From Ostrinia nubilalis (Eukaryota; Arthropoda; Insecta; Lepidoptera; Crambidae), in contig NC_087100.1 in NCBI RefSeq assembly GCF_963855985.1, forward strand, positions 841,001-905,000: a DNA stretch of 64,000 nucleotides, given 5' to 3'. The translations under genes and the position numbers were made by a program. Below, one piece after another: positions 23,066 through 33,475 of the stretch; within the stretch, counting starts at the first letter, position 1; every line of letters starts with the position of its first letter. Below the pieces are notes generated by a model that was not told the origin of the DNA, made no database searches, and was given only the letters and a program-made list of their open reading frames with translations.

Positions 23066-23322
23066 CAGGGTGTTAGGTAAATGGGTATATGAGCCGACAC
23101 TTGCCCATGTTAACATAATATAAATATAAATGGTATGGTGAAGTCAGGAATTTGATATCATTTTAATTTTAATTTTAAAAATAAAATTTACAAAATCACA
23201 TTTGTATGAAAATAAAAATAATAAAAATGATGATATCAATTTTCTGACTTCACCATACAATTTATATGCATATGTTACCATGGGCTAGTGTCGGCTCATA
23301 TACCCATTTACCTAACACCCTG
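23066..23322. mobile_element. Palindromic MITE, copy 1 (CAGGGTGTTAGG ends)
   Basis: Each end is CAGGGTGTTAGGTAAATGGG reading inward. The arms continue through TATATGAGCCGACACT and TGGTGAAGTCAG for about 100 bp, around an AT-rich centre. TA sits outside both ends (23064-23065, 23323-23324), as expected for a Tc1/mariner-like target. A second copy is at 44819-45082. It is non-coding. Confidence 0.88.
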
Positions 23323-23398
23323 TATACAATAATTTTGGGTACGATTTATTAAAAAAAATGCACTAAACATACAGCATCAGTGTAAAAGACATCAACGC

Positions 23399-24109
23399 GT
23401 CACTTACCAAGTGCAGCGCCACCTAGTGAATGTAATACACATTTTAACACAGTCGATCCGGTCATAAAAAAAATCAAAATCAAAATTATCTTTATTTGTG
23501 TAGACTAATTAAATTAGTACTTTCAAGTCGTCAAATGCTCTTAAGGAGCCTATTACATGTCTCATTCTTTTTTTGCCCTATCAGCATATAAATAAAGCAA
23601 ATATCGCATACGACCGTGTCTAGTGGACTGACGGCCGATGGTATCAACTCGCGTAACTCAGCGCTGCCGATGCTATCGGCCAATAGTGATGGATGCGACG
23701 CCCGCCACTCATAATTCCATCAGTTTTACACGCGGTTTTGTTCGTGTTTCACCGATAACAAGCCGATGTTGATGGGTGGTGAATACCTTACAAGAGCCAT
23801 CATTTGTAGTTAATCTTGTCATCTCTTGATTTAATGTTTACTTGTAAAAACTGTTTCGGCTGAAGGTTTTGTTGGATGTCGTGTCTTTATGTGTCTCTGA
23901 AAATAAATATGAAAATTATTCTACTATCGGAAATGGACAATCGAGGCTACGTTGCTCACAGAGGTTGATTTTACTGTAGAAATGTTGTTAAATGTGTTAA
24001 GTAGAACAAGAGTCTACGTCTTGTAGTCGTCGTACGTCGTACGTCCGACCAAAGTTGATTTTGATAGCAAGTACCCGACCAATATGTATTACTATTTCTT
24101 TAAAGTGCT
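23399..24109 (-). other. LINE-type A-rich tail, then unique DNA
   Basis: At 23466-23500 the plus strand reads AAAAAAAATCAAAATCAAAA, TTATCTTTATTTGTGTAGAC, the usual minus-strand view of a LINE end with an AAAGATAATTTTGATTTT tail. The protein part cannot be traced. The rest, up to 24109, is unique; 23610-23760 is less AT-rich. Confidence 0.4.
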
Positions 24110-24200
24110 ACACTTTTTTTTTATGCTAGACATGGCAGGTATTTGACCGCAATCGCACCTGGTGTTAAGTGAGATGCAGTCTAGGATGGTTCTTTGGAGT
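24110..24200 (-). mobile_element. 3' tail of a SINE or LINE (family also at 33395)
   Basis: On the minus strand: ACCATCCTAGACTGCATCTC, CTTAACACCAGGTGCGATTG, GGTCAAATACCTGCC and then a long A-run. The same words occur in the plus orientation at 33395-33475. This is a common lepidopteran retroposon 3' end that I cannot place in a named family. Confidence 0.65.
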
Positions 24201-24994
24201 AGCTTTCCAGCCCTAAGTATATCGAATTCAATCGTACTCTACCCCTAGATCCGTGGGCCTCGTAGCACTTCTGCCTTTTTAGATTTCTTGCAATCTACTT
24301 ATTCAACAACATCTTATTGAGTAATATTCAGTTTTAGCATAATTACATAAATAAAATTCTTTGGAAAATACTTCAGAATTTTGTCAAATCATATTTTGAA
24401 TGAATCAAATCAGAATCCCTGTTGTAACGAACGGTGCTTTATGCCATGAAAGCTCCGCTGCCGGTGCCGCCCGCCAATTAGCGACACCCACGCAGCGCCA
24501 CTTCTTTGGAGTTTTGCATCTCATTTGGATAATGTCCGCTGTTGAAACGCCGACGATGATGTTTGTGTGGCGGTGTTTCATAGACTATACATTTGCACTG
24601 ACAATGCAATAGTTTTGTAACTGAAAATGTGGCTTTTTCGGAATCGGCAATATTTTAATTTAGTATTAATAAATTTTTTTGATTCTGAAAAAAAAACATT
24701 CAGTTCAGTGCATGCAAAAAAAATTTTTTGTAACGTGTTCGATGTTCGTCTATTAATACAATGCAATAAATTGTGAAATGATATTAAAATACATAATATC
24801 GACCGAAATTATGATTGGTGCAATGATATTATATAAAAACAAAAGCAGATAATGTTTCTAAGCGCTCGCGCTGTGAATACTCAAATACGTCCCAATTGGG
24901 ACGTCTTGTGTTTAGTCTTCGTGTGGCCTGCGTCGTGCGCAATCGCGTGCGTACCACACCGTAAGTTCCTGTGTTCTTACCAAAATAAATAAAA
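24201..24994. other. Non-genic DNA
   Basis: The frame open at 24400-24612 is unrecognised. The GC-richer part at 24860-24970 directly precedes the THAP start and may be its leader. It includes GTACCACACCGTAAGTTCC, where GTAAGT could be a donor, but this is uncertain. Confidence 0.3.
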
Positions 24995-25075
24995 ATGCCA
25001 TCGTGTGTGTTTCGAAAGGGTACCAATTATGACTCTAAAGTAAACAAAATACAAGGGATCTCTTACCACATGTGA
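24995..25075 (+). pseudogene. Decayed THAP-domain start
   Basis: The ATG opens MPSCVFRKGTNYDSKVNK, which has the form of the THAP zinc-finger N terminus (M-P-x-C-x4-C, then a basic stretch). The second metal-binding Cys is replaced by Gly, and a TGA comes after 26 codons, before the conserved Phe-Pro and His positions. THAP domains bind DNA in transposases and in host regulators. No inverted ends were found around it. It is probably a relic of a transposon gene. Confidence 0.45.
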
Positions 25076-26289
25076 TTATGCAAAATTATTTAGTATTTAT
25101 ATTTTCAATTATTTATGCAAACAATCAAGACGCCATGCGCCATGTTCAAGTTAAGAAAGAGAAAGCGATCTTGTTTTGACGTTAGAGCGATAAGGATGCG
25201 TGCGCTGCGGACATAGATTAGTTAGTGCAGAATCGTTAAAACTATAGCTATCTCTTTCATTTGCGTGCTATTTCGTATCTTTTGTTTCACTTATCAGTTA
25301 CATTTGTCAATGTGTGCAATTTGGAATAGCTCGGCACGGATTAAAATCGTAATTTCTATGAACGTAACATATCTATAGTTCTATAATATCATTGGATTGG
25401 TGATACAAGTAATTTATAGTGATTCGTTACACAATACAGTGAAAGTAGTAATTAGATTATAAATACGGAAGGAGAATGATTCATGACTTGTTAACATATG
25501 CACATTAAAATAAGAAATATAAGTAGTATTTAATCATTTTCGTTTAGTTTTCATTTAGGATTTAATCACACAGCGCATATTAATATTGACTTGTAAACAT
25601 TTTTGTATAGAAACATCTCAGGTTCCACTTAGTATTGTACTTAACTTATCGACGTGATAATCCGGGAAATCAGTGACCTTTACATTTGGTCATTCATATT
25701 GGCGTTTATTGGCTCTCTCGCATTCCCGTACATCTAACGGCACCGGCCCTTACACCGACCACACCATTATCTGTCTTGTCTCTCCTCTCAATGGGCCTCA
25801 AACCATCATGTCAGTGTTCAGAATTATTTAGCCACATCAGTGGAATGGAAGAAATCTCAATCGATGTCAAAGTTCGTCCACTATCAGTGTTACGACAGAA
25901 AGAACTCCAAGAATTCCACGGACAAGCGCACATAAAATTGTATGTTAATGTTTATTCCCATATAAAGCTAGGCGAGTCGAGCATTTGTTACTGGCGGAGA
26001 AATCCCAAATTGTCACTTTAAATAATCGTGCTCATTAGTAAACATTTAAAACACGCATTAGGAACGGTGGGTGCCGGCGCCTGCGCGATCGCTATCTCGA
26101 CACATACAAACATAAGGCCGTCCTTGTCGTACAAGAGGAATTTTCGGTTGATCGAACAGAGAGGGAGGCGCAGGAGTAGTTCCGAGCAAGGAATAGAGAG
26201 GTGAGAGCGCGATAGCATCGTGCTTGCGGGTACGTACTAATTAAAGAAAAACTCCTCGATAAATGGCCTCACAGATCCTGGGCAGACGT
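25076..26289. other. Non-genic DNA with an unrecognised frame
   Basis: A 111-codon plus-strand frame at 25686-26021 has no motif I know. It starts in low-complexity T/C-rich DNA, has no splice-site context, and is likely chance. The DNA at 26060-26220 is GC-richer, with CGATCGCTATCTCGA. Confidence 0.3.
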
Positions 26290-26650
26290 TGCACAATTAA
26301 GCCATACACTTAATAACCCGATTAAAACGATTTAATCGACGCACCAAACTTATTAGTCGATTTGTATTTAAATTCGGAACAATGTTTGACGACCCGCCGC
26401 GTGGTAATTGGTGATAATCTTTTTAATTGATATTGTTTCGGGTCTTTGTAATTAATTTTATTGACATGGATGCGCACGCGGCTCTCACAAATGAAAATTA
26501 ATAATTTTATTAATCGGCCGCCGTTGACGTTTACCTCTTTAATTGCTTCTTTATCCCTATTTGTTCGGGCACGCTGCATTATTAAATTAACTCTCCGAAA
26601 CGCCTACAGAGCATTCACAAATTATTTATTTTATTGTTTACCAAATTAAA
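26290..26650. promoter_or_regulatory. Candidate enhancer block rich in TAAT sites
   Basis: This unique stretch mixes GC-rich words (CGACCCGCCGCGTGGTAATT, GATGCGCACGCGGC) with many homeodomain-type cores: CGATTTAATCGACG, TTTAATTGATATTG, GTAATTAATTTTATTG, TTAATAATTTTATTAATCGG and CTCTTTAATTGC, plus TTATTGTTTACC of forkhead type. No repeats lie in it. Frames on both strands overlap and have no protein character. The enhancer role is inferred. Confidence 0.3.
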
Positions 26651-26831
26651 ATATTAAGATGACAGTGACTTCAAAAATACGGACTCTGTTTTTTTAGATA
26701 CTATCAGTGGTTTTGATTTAAAATATGTAAATGTAATTACTTTTACAACTAAATTGCATTTACATACAAGTCGAGTAAAGTACGCAAACAAAGTTTATAA
26801 TAGTGCAGTAGGTAAAGTAGGTATACTTACA

Positions 26832-27099
26832 TAGGGTTGCCAGGTCCAAAAACACAAAAGCCGGACTTTGTGCTTCATTTGGCCGGACATTAAACCCTAA
26901 AAGCCGGACATACCAATAGTATCCCACGGTCCCACCCCAACATCCTGATACGCGCATACAGTGTGCTCGATAATATTCTGTGGCTCGACTTTCGACTGGC
27001 GCGGCCGCCACATAAAAAGACCAACAAACGCCGGACAGGCCGGACAAGTCCCTAAAAAGCCTAACATGTCCTGTTAAAGACGGACACCTGGCAACCCTA
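26832..27099. mobile_element. GGGTTGCCAGG inverted-repeat element
   Basis: TAGGGTTGCCAGGT at the left is mirrored by ACCTGGCAACCCTA at the right. Both halves share GCCGGACA-type words (GCCGGACTTTGTGC, GGCCGGACAAGTCC). TA on each side may be the target. A 139-codon frame running across it on the minus strand is a by-product. A half copy is at 2204-2288. Confidence 0.75.
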
Positions 27100-28149
27100 G
27101 ATACAATTCTCGTCGTTTGTAACCTTCCTCGTGAGGTTAAAGGCAGACGTATGTCTAATAATATCCACATTTGCCGCAAAAATGTGTAAACATAACCTCA
27201 GTGTATTATTTCCTTATACTGAGTAGGTACAGTTAAGTTTGAATGTCAACAAAATAGACGGTTGGTGTTAATTGTGCTAATTAGATTGGATTTAGGTGCG
27301 ACTGCGGAGATAAACTTAGGACAAAACAAACAATTCCAAGGAATCAGAATAGTATTTTATTAAAATGAATTCGGTAAACAACGTCATCTGTGTTAATGCG
27401 TAGTTATGTACACTGATAGATGTTTAATGTAAAATAACACTAGGTATCACCCATACATACCCTGTCTGTAGGAGTGCTCTGTATGTATTTCTAAAGAGTC
27501 AAAGTTAAAGACTTTTCACGTGAGCTATAAAAATCTAGATTTCAGTTACAAGCTATTTTTACCTGAATAGAGTTAAACCTATCCTTTAATCAAGGTGGAT
27601 TTTGAGCATTTTCAAAAGTATTTTTAAAACGCATTTTAGTAGGTGAAGTTGTCTGGAAATGCCTATATCATAATGCAATAACTCTGAGCATAAAGTTGAG
27701 GTGTACAAATACGACATTGCCTTCAAAATTAGCCACGCCTCGAGTAGATAATAGTGATTTAGAAAGTGTTAAGAGGTGTTAAAAGCTCAGCTTTCAGCAG
27801 ATGGAGCATCGCGTGACGCGACGAGCCGTAGATCCGTATCGATTGTGCGCTGAGCGGCGTTTACACGCCAAGATTTGTGACTGTTGGTTGAAAGCTCTCT
27901 TTACAATATTTCCATTCTCTTTAGATTCTTTGGAAGATAGCGCTGAAGGACAATTTTTTTCATCCTCACCGATAAAACGTTAAAATTCTTTATTAACTAA
28001 AGGAAAATCAATACCTAGTAAGAGACAATCAGACTAATAGTTTTTGAAATTTTTAAGTGCAAAAATGATAAAAATGTTAGTGTTGCTGTTATTTTGCTCT
28101 ATTGGCAAATAATATTCACTGAAATATCCGAGGCGACTGGGATCCACTG
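27100..28149. other. Unique DNA, no gene
   Basis: The 60-codon frame at 27801-27983 has no recognised features. There are no repeats I can define. Confidence 0.4.
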
Positions 28150-28600
28150 AAAATAATGACGTTATAATCGTAGTCGTCTCATGCAAACCCCGTTCGCGTG
28201 TCCGCCCGACACCGATCCGATCGGACGTCGACAAACAATTTGGTCAATTACCGATTACCGACCCGCTCGCAGAGTAAACACGCATTCTCTCGCCCATTTG
28301 TCAAATGTATTTCACGGCGTTTTACCATTTTATTGCCCACAATCCACCATTTCCACGGTGACGAATTGATTCGGCGTCGTAGTTTCCATTAAACCGAATA
28401 AATATTTAATTTTCAACCTTTATGGTAATGGTAACGAAACGGATTGGATTGATTTGTTAATGATTTTAATTGGAGTTGCCGGTTTTTTGGCGGTCGATTG
28501 ACATTGCGAGCGGTTGGGAAACGTCTCGAGAGTTCGCATTACTTTTAATGGAATGATTGGGTCAATGGTCGAAGCAAATATGAACGGACTATATTCATTG
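28150..28600. promoter_or_regulatory. Candidate regulatory block
   Basis: This unique sequence is markedly less AT-rich than average. It has CGATCCGATCGGACGTCG, TTGGTCAATTACCGATTACC, CAGAGTAAACACGC, GTTAATGATTTTAATTGG and GGCGGTCGATTGAC. These resemble paired homeodomain, forkhead and bicoid-type sites. The two short plus-strand frames overlapping here are not protein-like. Conservation would have to be tested. Confidence 0.3.
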
Positions 28601-30119
28601 TTCTAAAAACAGGTCGATGTGAAAGCATCGATCGTTGCAAATCGAGATCGTATTTGAGGAGAGGTTTTACCGTAAATCTAAAGTGTTAATTTTATTAAGC
28701 CATATAGAGAGTCGCAATAGGCGTTTGAATTGGGCTCAATCAATTTGCAGGTTTCCTTCTTTGATAGTGACTTACATAAGGGTCAGAGGGCATTTGCTTA
28801 ATGAACTGACATGACTGATCAGGCACTTAAATGTTTTTTTATATAAGTGGTGATTAAATGCTTGTTGACTTAGTTTTAACATGTATTGATGTCTGTATAA
28901 AAGTACTCTGCAAGAGTTAAAAGAAAATGAAAGAAAAATTAAGTAACACTACTCAAATTAGTCTCGTTCAGTTTTGAACAGTTAATAGCGATGTTAATAA
29001 AGTTTTTGCAATAGTTTGACCTCGTAACTTGGCAATTTTTGAGTTTTTAGATTCCTTATCGACGATCGATAACTTCATTGATCAGAGCTTACGGCGTGTG
29101 AATCGCACGCGCGGTGCTTAGTAATCATAGTCATTACATTAGTGGGCGAGACACTAAATCGAATAGTTTTGGGGTTCTTTATACATTAAATAGGATCATA
29201 AAAGACTGTAATAACTTTTCGTAATAAAGTTAAAGAGAGGATCGCTAATTGAATCGAAGGCCTTATAAAATCAGCAGTGGGTACCTACTTTGACCGTGAA
29301 ATTAAAACTTTTTCAGTCATTGTTTTAATGATACACAAGTGTGGCCTTCCTTCTGTTTGTTTTACGATAGCCATGAAGTGCTATACTTTAATTGGAATTA
29401 TTAAAAATTAAAATGTAAACCTCCAAAAATCCTTACTTAAAAATTCATCACGTTTTAGATAATGAATATAACGATCAAGTAGGTAACTATTTATTTATTA
29501 TTTATTTGTTTCCTATACAATTCATGCTCGTCCTTGTCATAAAGAACATGTCGTGATGAGTTAATGTATAATTTGGAGTATATTTGTTCACAAATGATTA
29601 CATTATTTATTAATGAAATGATAGAATCACGAATTGAGACATAAATAATTTTATTGACAGCGTAATTCTGATATGTAGTTTAAAATATTTAAATTATCTA
29701 CCTGGTTACGCATATAATTATACATAGGTATTTTATTATTTCATTGTAATTTCCACATTAGTTTGTACGTGATGATTTAGCTTTTAGTGGTTTCGCGGTC
29801 TCTACAATTTTAGTTCTCCAAAGGTGCGGCGGGTCACAAGTTGCTAACCAAAACCATTAAGTTATTGAATTAATTATTATAAGTTTCGTATAAATCTTGA
29901 TCAATTTCAAACATAGATTGGGTTTAAGATTGGCTGAATTTCAATATTTAGACCAATTATGGACATAATCTACGTGTGATATTGAATTGAGTTTTTTTTT
30001 CTAAAATCGATTTAAAACTATTGATTTATCTAAAATATCAACACACTCTTGTCATTATTGTCGGTCTTTTACCGAAACAACTCATTATTGTGATTTTAGC
30101 ACAAAAAATAAATTCACAG
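28601..30119. other. Unique DNA, no gene
   Basis: Only 29060-29170, with TATCGACGATCGATAAC and CACGCGCGGTGC, departs from the AT-rich background. No gene or transposon is seen. Confidence 0.4.
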
Positions 30120-30121
30120 GT

Positions 30122-30152
<31 letters not shown>

Positions 30153-30156
30153 TTTT
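30120..30156 (+). repeat. (TTTA)n microsatellite, probable LINE tail
   Basis: About nine TTTA units are followed by TTTTATTGGGCTATCAACAT. On the minus strand this reads as a poly-AATA tail after GATAGCCCAATAAAA, so it may be the 3' end of a minus-strand LINE. Confidence 0.7.
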
Positions 30157-30793
30157 ATTGGGCTATCAACATGAGATACAGTATTATACACAATTAAAAA
30201 AATTAAGCCAAAGGTCTCTAGCTAACTGCTCCCACACAAACGATAACCACAGCATGTTGTAAATTTCAAAACATATTGCCACAACCGGATATGTAAGTGA
30301 AAAATAATAAAATTGAATGTGTTTGTATAAGACATAAGGCAGTATCTGCTCATGCCGTCTGTTTCAGAAATACTTTAAAGGTGTTTAAAAATTACAGCTG
30401 TGGAGAAGCACTGAAATAAAGTAGGCAGTCACGCCACTTGTCATTGTGCCTACTTATTTCTTATAATATCTAGAAGCGCCAGTCACAACTATTGTATTAC
30501 CTAGTAGACATAAAATATAATGGTATGTTTCCTTTATGTAAATCGTGCCATGTTTCCTGTATGTAAATCCTTCAAACAAAAGTTTGACAACGGTGAGTGT
30601 GTTTCTTCCATGTATCATCACTTCTTCTTGGCAACAGCCGTAACGTGGTTATGGCGCAGTATGTTAAAGACATTCATTTTAAAATAATCTATCGCGTAAG
30701 TGACTCGACATATCATTAAAATTATCTACATAGAATTATAGACGCATGTATCGCGTCACAGTTGCTACACTGCATAGATTTTTAGTTCATAAA
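30157..30793. other. Non-genic DNA
   Basis: The first part (to about 30250) may be the body of a LINE whose tail is the preceding TTTA tract. No protein can be read from it. Confidence 0.35.
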
Positions 30794-30903
30794 GGTAGCA
30801 GAAGGCGCTGGATGAAGGCCGCTACCAACCGGGCGATATGAAAATCATTGGAGGAGGCCTATGTTCAGCAGTGGACGTCCTGTGGCTGAAATGATGATGA
30901 CGA
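30794..30903 (+). mobile_element. RTE LINE 3' end
   Basis: AAGGTAGCAGAAGGCGCTGG, GGAGGCCTATGTTCAGCAGT, GGACGTCCTGTGGCTGAAAT and the GATGATGACGA tail mark the RTE C terminus. A target-site duplication is not evident. Confidence 0.85.
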
Positions 30904-32369
30904 ATACAGCTTTTTATTAAGCATCATATTTGAAGAAGCCCTTAATATTTTTAAATAAATTCATTTCCTTCTCTTTTACTTATCCTAAACAACTGTCCTC
31001 TAGATAGCCTGGAAACGATCGCCTAAATTGTGCCGTCTCTTTTGTGTAGGTATTTCTTACTTTTCTTTTCTTGTTTTGTGTGGTGTCAATAATGTTCCAC
31101 CAACCTATCTATATTTAACTCTAACTAATGATGTTTCAAGCGTGTACCTTTCAACTCAGCGGTATATTTTAGAACGATTCATATCGATCGAAATTGCTTC
31201 AATCCTTTATGGAATGTAAGACAAAAAAGCTGACAAACAGATCTTCACACCGATTTCACATGCGTTATAGATAAAGTGATTAATCACGGTCGGTTTGTGT
31301 GAAAGCCGATGAAGACGTTACCGTAATAAGTATAATAACACGTTAAACATGCCCCGTTTAGTGATGCCCGACACGTACCGGTATATCGATATTTTTTACA
31401 GATAGATTTCTAACTTCATTGACGACTCAAGTCGAATAATCGAGTCTATTCTGGTCTGATTATATTTCAATTTATCATTATCATTATTATTATTATTAAC
31501 TTACATTGTTAATTTTGTTATTTGAGACGGGGATGAAAAACATTAAGAAGTATTAACTAATTATCCCCTAGGGAATCAGAACGGCACTAACCCCCAAATT
31601 AAAGTTGTTCTACCAACTTCAGATGAAACTAATAATCTTTAGTAGAGCGAAAATATAGACATAATAGTCGCCGGAATAGGCACGTTTTTTCATGGTTTTT
31701 TTTCAAGTAACGACGAACATGTTTTGAAAAACAACACACAAGGCTAAAAATGTTAACAACAATGCCTACTAATTAGATAACACATAATTTTTTGTGGGGT
31801 TAATATACAATGCTGATATAAAAACCTATTTTTTTCATTAAGTAGCACAAAACAAAGACTATACTTGCAGTGTGATTTCAGAAGCCATCATTCATTAAAA
31901 ATATCGTATTCTATCGACAAAGAATCGATAAAGAATCGATAAAATTACAGTATTACCTTATTAAAGTTTATTAGATCTATAACTTTAATAATGCAAAACG
32001 CTTTATTATTACGTAATTATACAGCATAATCGATTATTACAGCCCACGATTAATTGGAGTATCGATCGCGACGAATCATTCTTTATTGCATATATTATAA
32101 AATCTGATTGAGAAAATGAGAACTATAATCGTGTTTTTGGGTGAAATATAGTCATTGTAACAAGTGTATTTTATTCTGTTTGTATAATGAGAGTTTTTCA
32201 AGGTTTTGGTGACTGATAACTGTAATTTCAGTCGTCATTCAGGGATATTTCTGAGGTTAGAGGTACCAAGAAGCAATTAAAGCATCAATGCCTTCGTGTA
32301 ATACATGTGGGGAGAACACAAAACCTTAATGACACTAATTGCATTTATCACTATTTATTTATTCGCGAC
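30904..32369. other. Unique DNA, no gene
   Basis: TTTAGTGATGCCCGACACG then ACCGGTATATCGATATTTT at 31360-31398 resembles the TAGTGATGGGATACCGG words at 63340-63363 and may be a small transposon relic. The remainder shows nothing coding; the frame at 31028-31219 is unrecognised. Confidence 0.35.
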
Positions 32370-32383
32370 CAACCCTGACTGAT

Positions 32384-32446
32384 GGAGGACTGTTGTGGAC
32401 GCCCTCTGCCCCATCGAGGGGACATAGGACCATAAGTCAAGTAAAT
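32384..32446 (+). mobile_element. 63-bp LINE stub with 14-bp target duplication
   Basis: The insert contains GGACGCCCTCTGCCCCATCG, GGGGACATAGGACCATAAGT and CAAGTAAAT, which I recognise as the 3' end of a common lepidopteran Jockey-like LINE. CAACCCTGACTGAT stands on both sides (32370-32383 and 32447-32460), an exact 14-bp duplication, so the insertion is complete and very short. Confidence 0.88.
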
Positions 32447-32571
32447 CAACCCTGACTGATATTAAAAATATCTTTACGGGTAATTTGAATTTGATTTGGT
32501 CGCAGTCTATACTGTACAGCAGCTTATTTGAAACTTCACAACAGACAACCTAACCACTATCTAAGAAACCT

Positions 32572-32730
32572 CATCATCATCATCATCATCATTTCAGCCA
32601 TAGGACGTCCACTGTTGAACATAGGCCTCCCCTAATGCTTTCCACGTTGATCGATTGGTAGCGGCCTGCATCCAGCGCTTCCCTGCTACCTTTACGATGT
32701 CGTCAGTCCACCTTGTAGGTGGACGTGGTG
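32572..32730 (-). mobile_element. RTE LINE 3' end with 9-bp target duplication
   Basis: CATCATCATCAT, then GCCATAGGACGTCCACTG and TAGCGGCCTGCATCCAGCGC on the plus strand are the reversed RTE tail and C terminus. AAGAAACCT flanks it at 32563-32571 and 32731-32739. Confidence 0.92.
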
Positions 32731-32739
32731 AAGAAACCT

Positions 32740-33099
32740 AGCAAGCACTTATCAAGTTAATTAAAATTAAGCTCTCAACGTTCCGATTTAGTTAATCGGT
32801 CGACTTAACGTTAACGGGTCTCGTCGCTGCGAAATATTGAAGCGTTGCTAATAAATGAGATGTTAGCTCGTACTTATGCGCGTGCGCCGTTGTTTATGGC
32901 GTCGCGACTCGCCGTAGATACGGGTTTCGCGTTTCCGCCTCAGTGCTTAGGGTTGGGATATTGGCACTCAAAAATTTAGGTAGTCTTCTTAGATACAGGG
33001 CGCGAGATCTAGGTGGAGAAGTTTTGTTTAATAAATAGTATAATAGTATAACTACACTCGAATCTTAAGGCAATAAAAATTAGGAGAGCGCAGACGTCT

Positions 33100-33103
<4 letters not shown>
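32740..33103. other. Unique DNA with a GC-richer block
   Basis: At 32770-32960 the sequence is less AT-rich and holds TTTAGTTAATCGGTCGAC, TTAACGTTAACGGGTC and GTTGTTTATGGCGTCGCG, which look like Hox or Abd-B-type sites. It is a candidate regulatory element only. Confidence 0.35.

Positions 33104-33147
<44 letters not shown>
33104..33147 (+). repeat. (AG)22 microsatellite
   Basis: An uninterrupted run of 22 AG dinucleotides. It is long and perfect, so it is likely polymorphic. Confidence 0.95.
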
Positions 33148-33152
<5 letters not shown>

Positions 33153-33394
33153 CCCTTATGGTCCTAATTAATGATGAACGTAGAAGATGATCACTTCATT
33201 CTATCTTTTGGGAGCATCTGGAGACAATATGCTTACCTTATGCATATTGGTGGAGGCAAATAAGCTTTACAATACGGAATATGTATTCTCTAGCTAGGAT
33301 AGGAACACGTAACACCTGACTACATTGCAGCCTCGGATTTACTTAGGTCAAAATGAGTAGGGAGCTCTTCAAATAACCTTTACCTGGTCACAGC

Positions 33395-33475
33395 AGTACC
33401 AGATGGGAACCATCCTAGAACTTAACATCAGGTGCGATTGAGGTCATATACCTGCCTTGTTATGCAAAAAAAAGC
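33395..33475 (+). mobile_element. 3' tail of a SINE or LINE (family also at 24110)
   Basis: ACCATCCTAGAACTTAACAT, CAGGTGCGATTGAGGTCATA and TACCTGCC, then a run of eight A residues, match the minus-strand copy at 24110-24200. The element may extend upstream, but its start is not visible. Confidence 0.6.

Noticed and set aside
25686..26021. A 111-codon gene
   Set aside because: No motif, no splice context and no start-site context. The length is within chance for this composition.
26760..27179. A 139-codon minus-strand gene
   Set aside because: Most of it lies inside the GGGTTGCCAGG inverted-repeat element and reads through both ends. No domain is recognisable.
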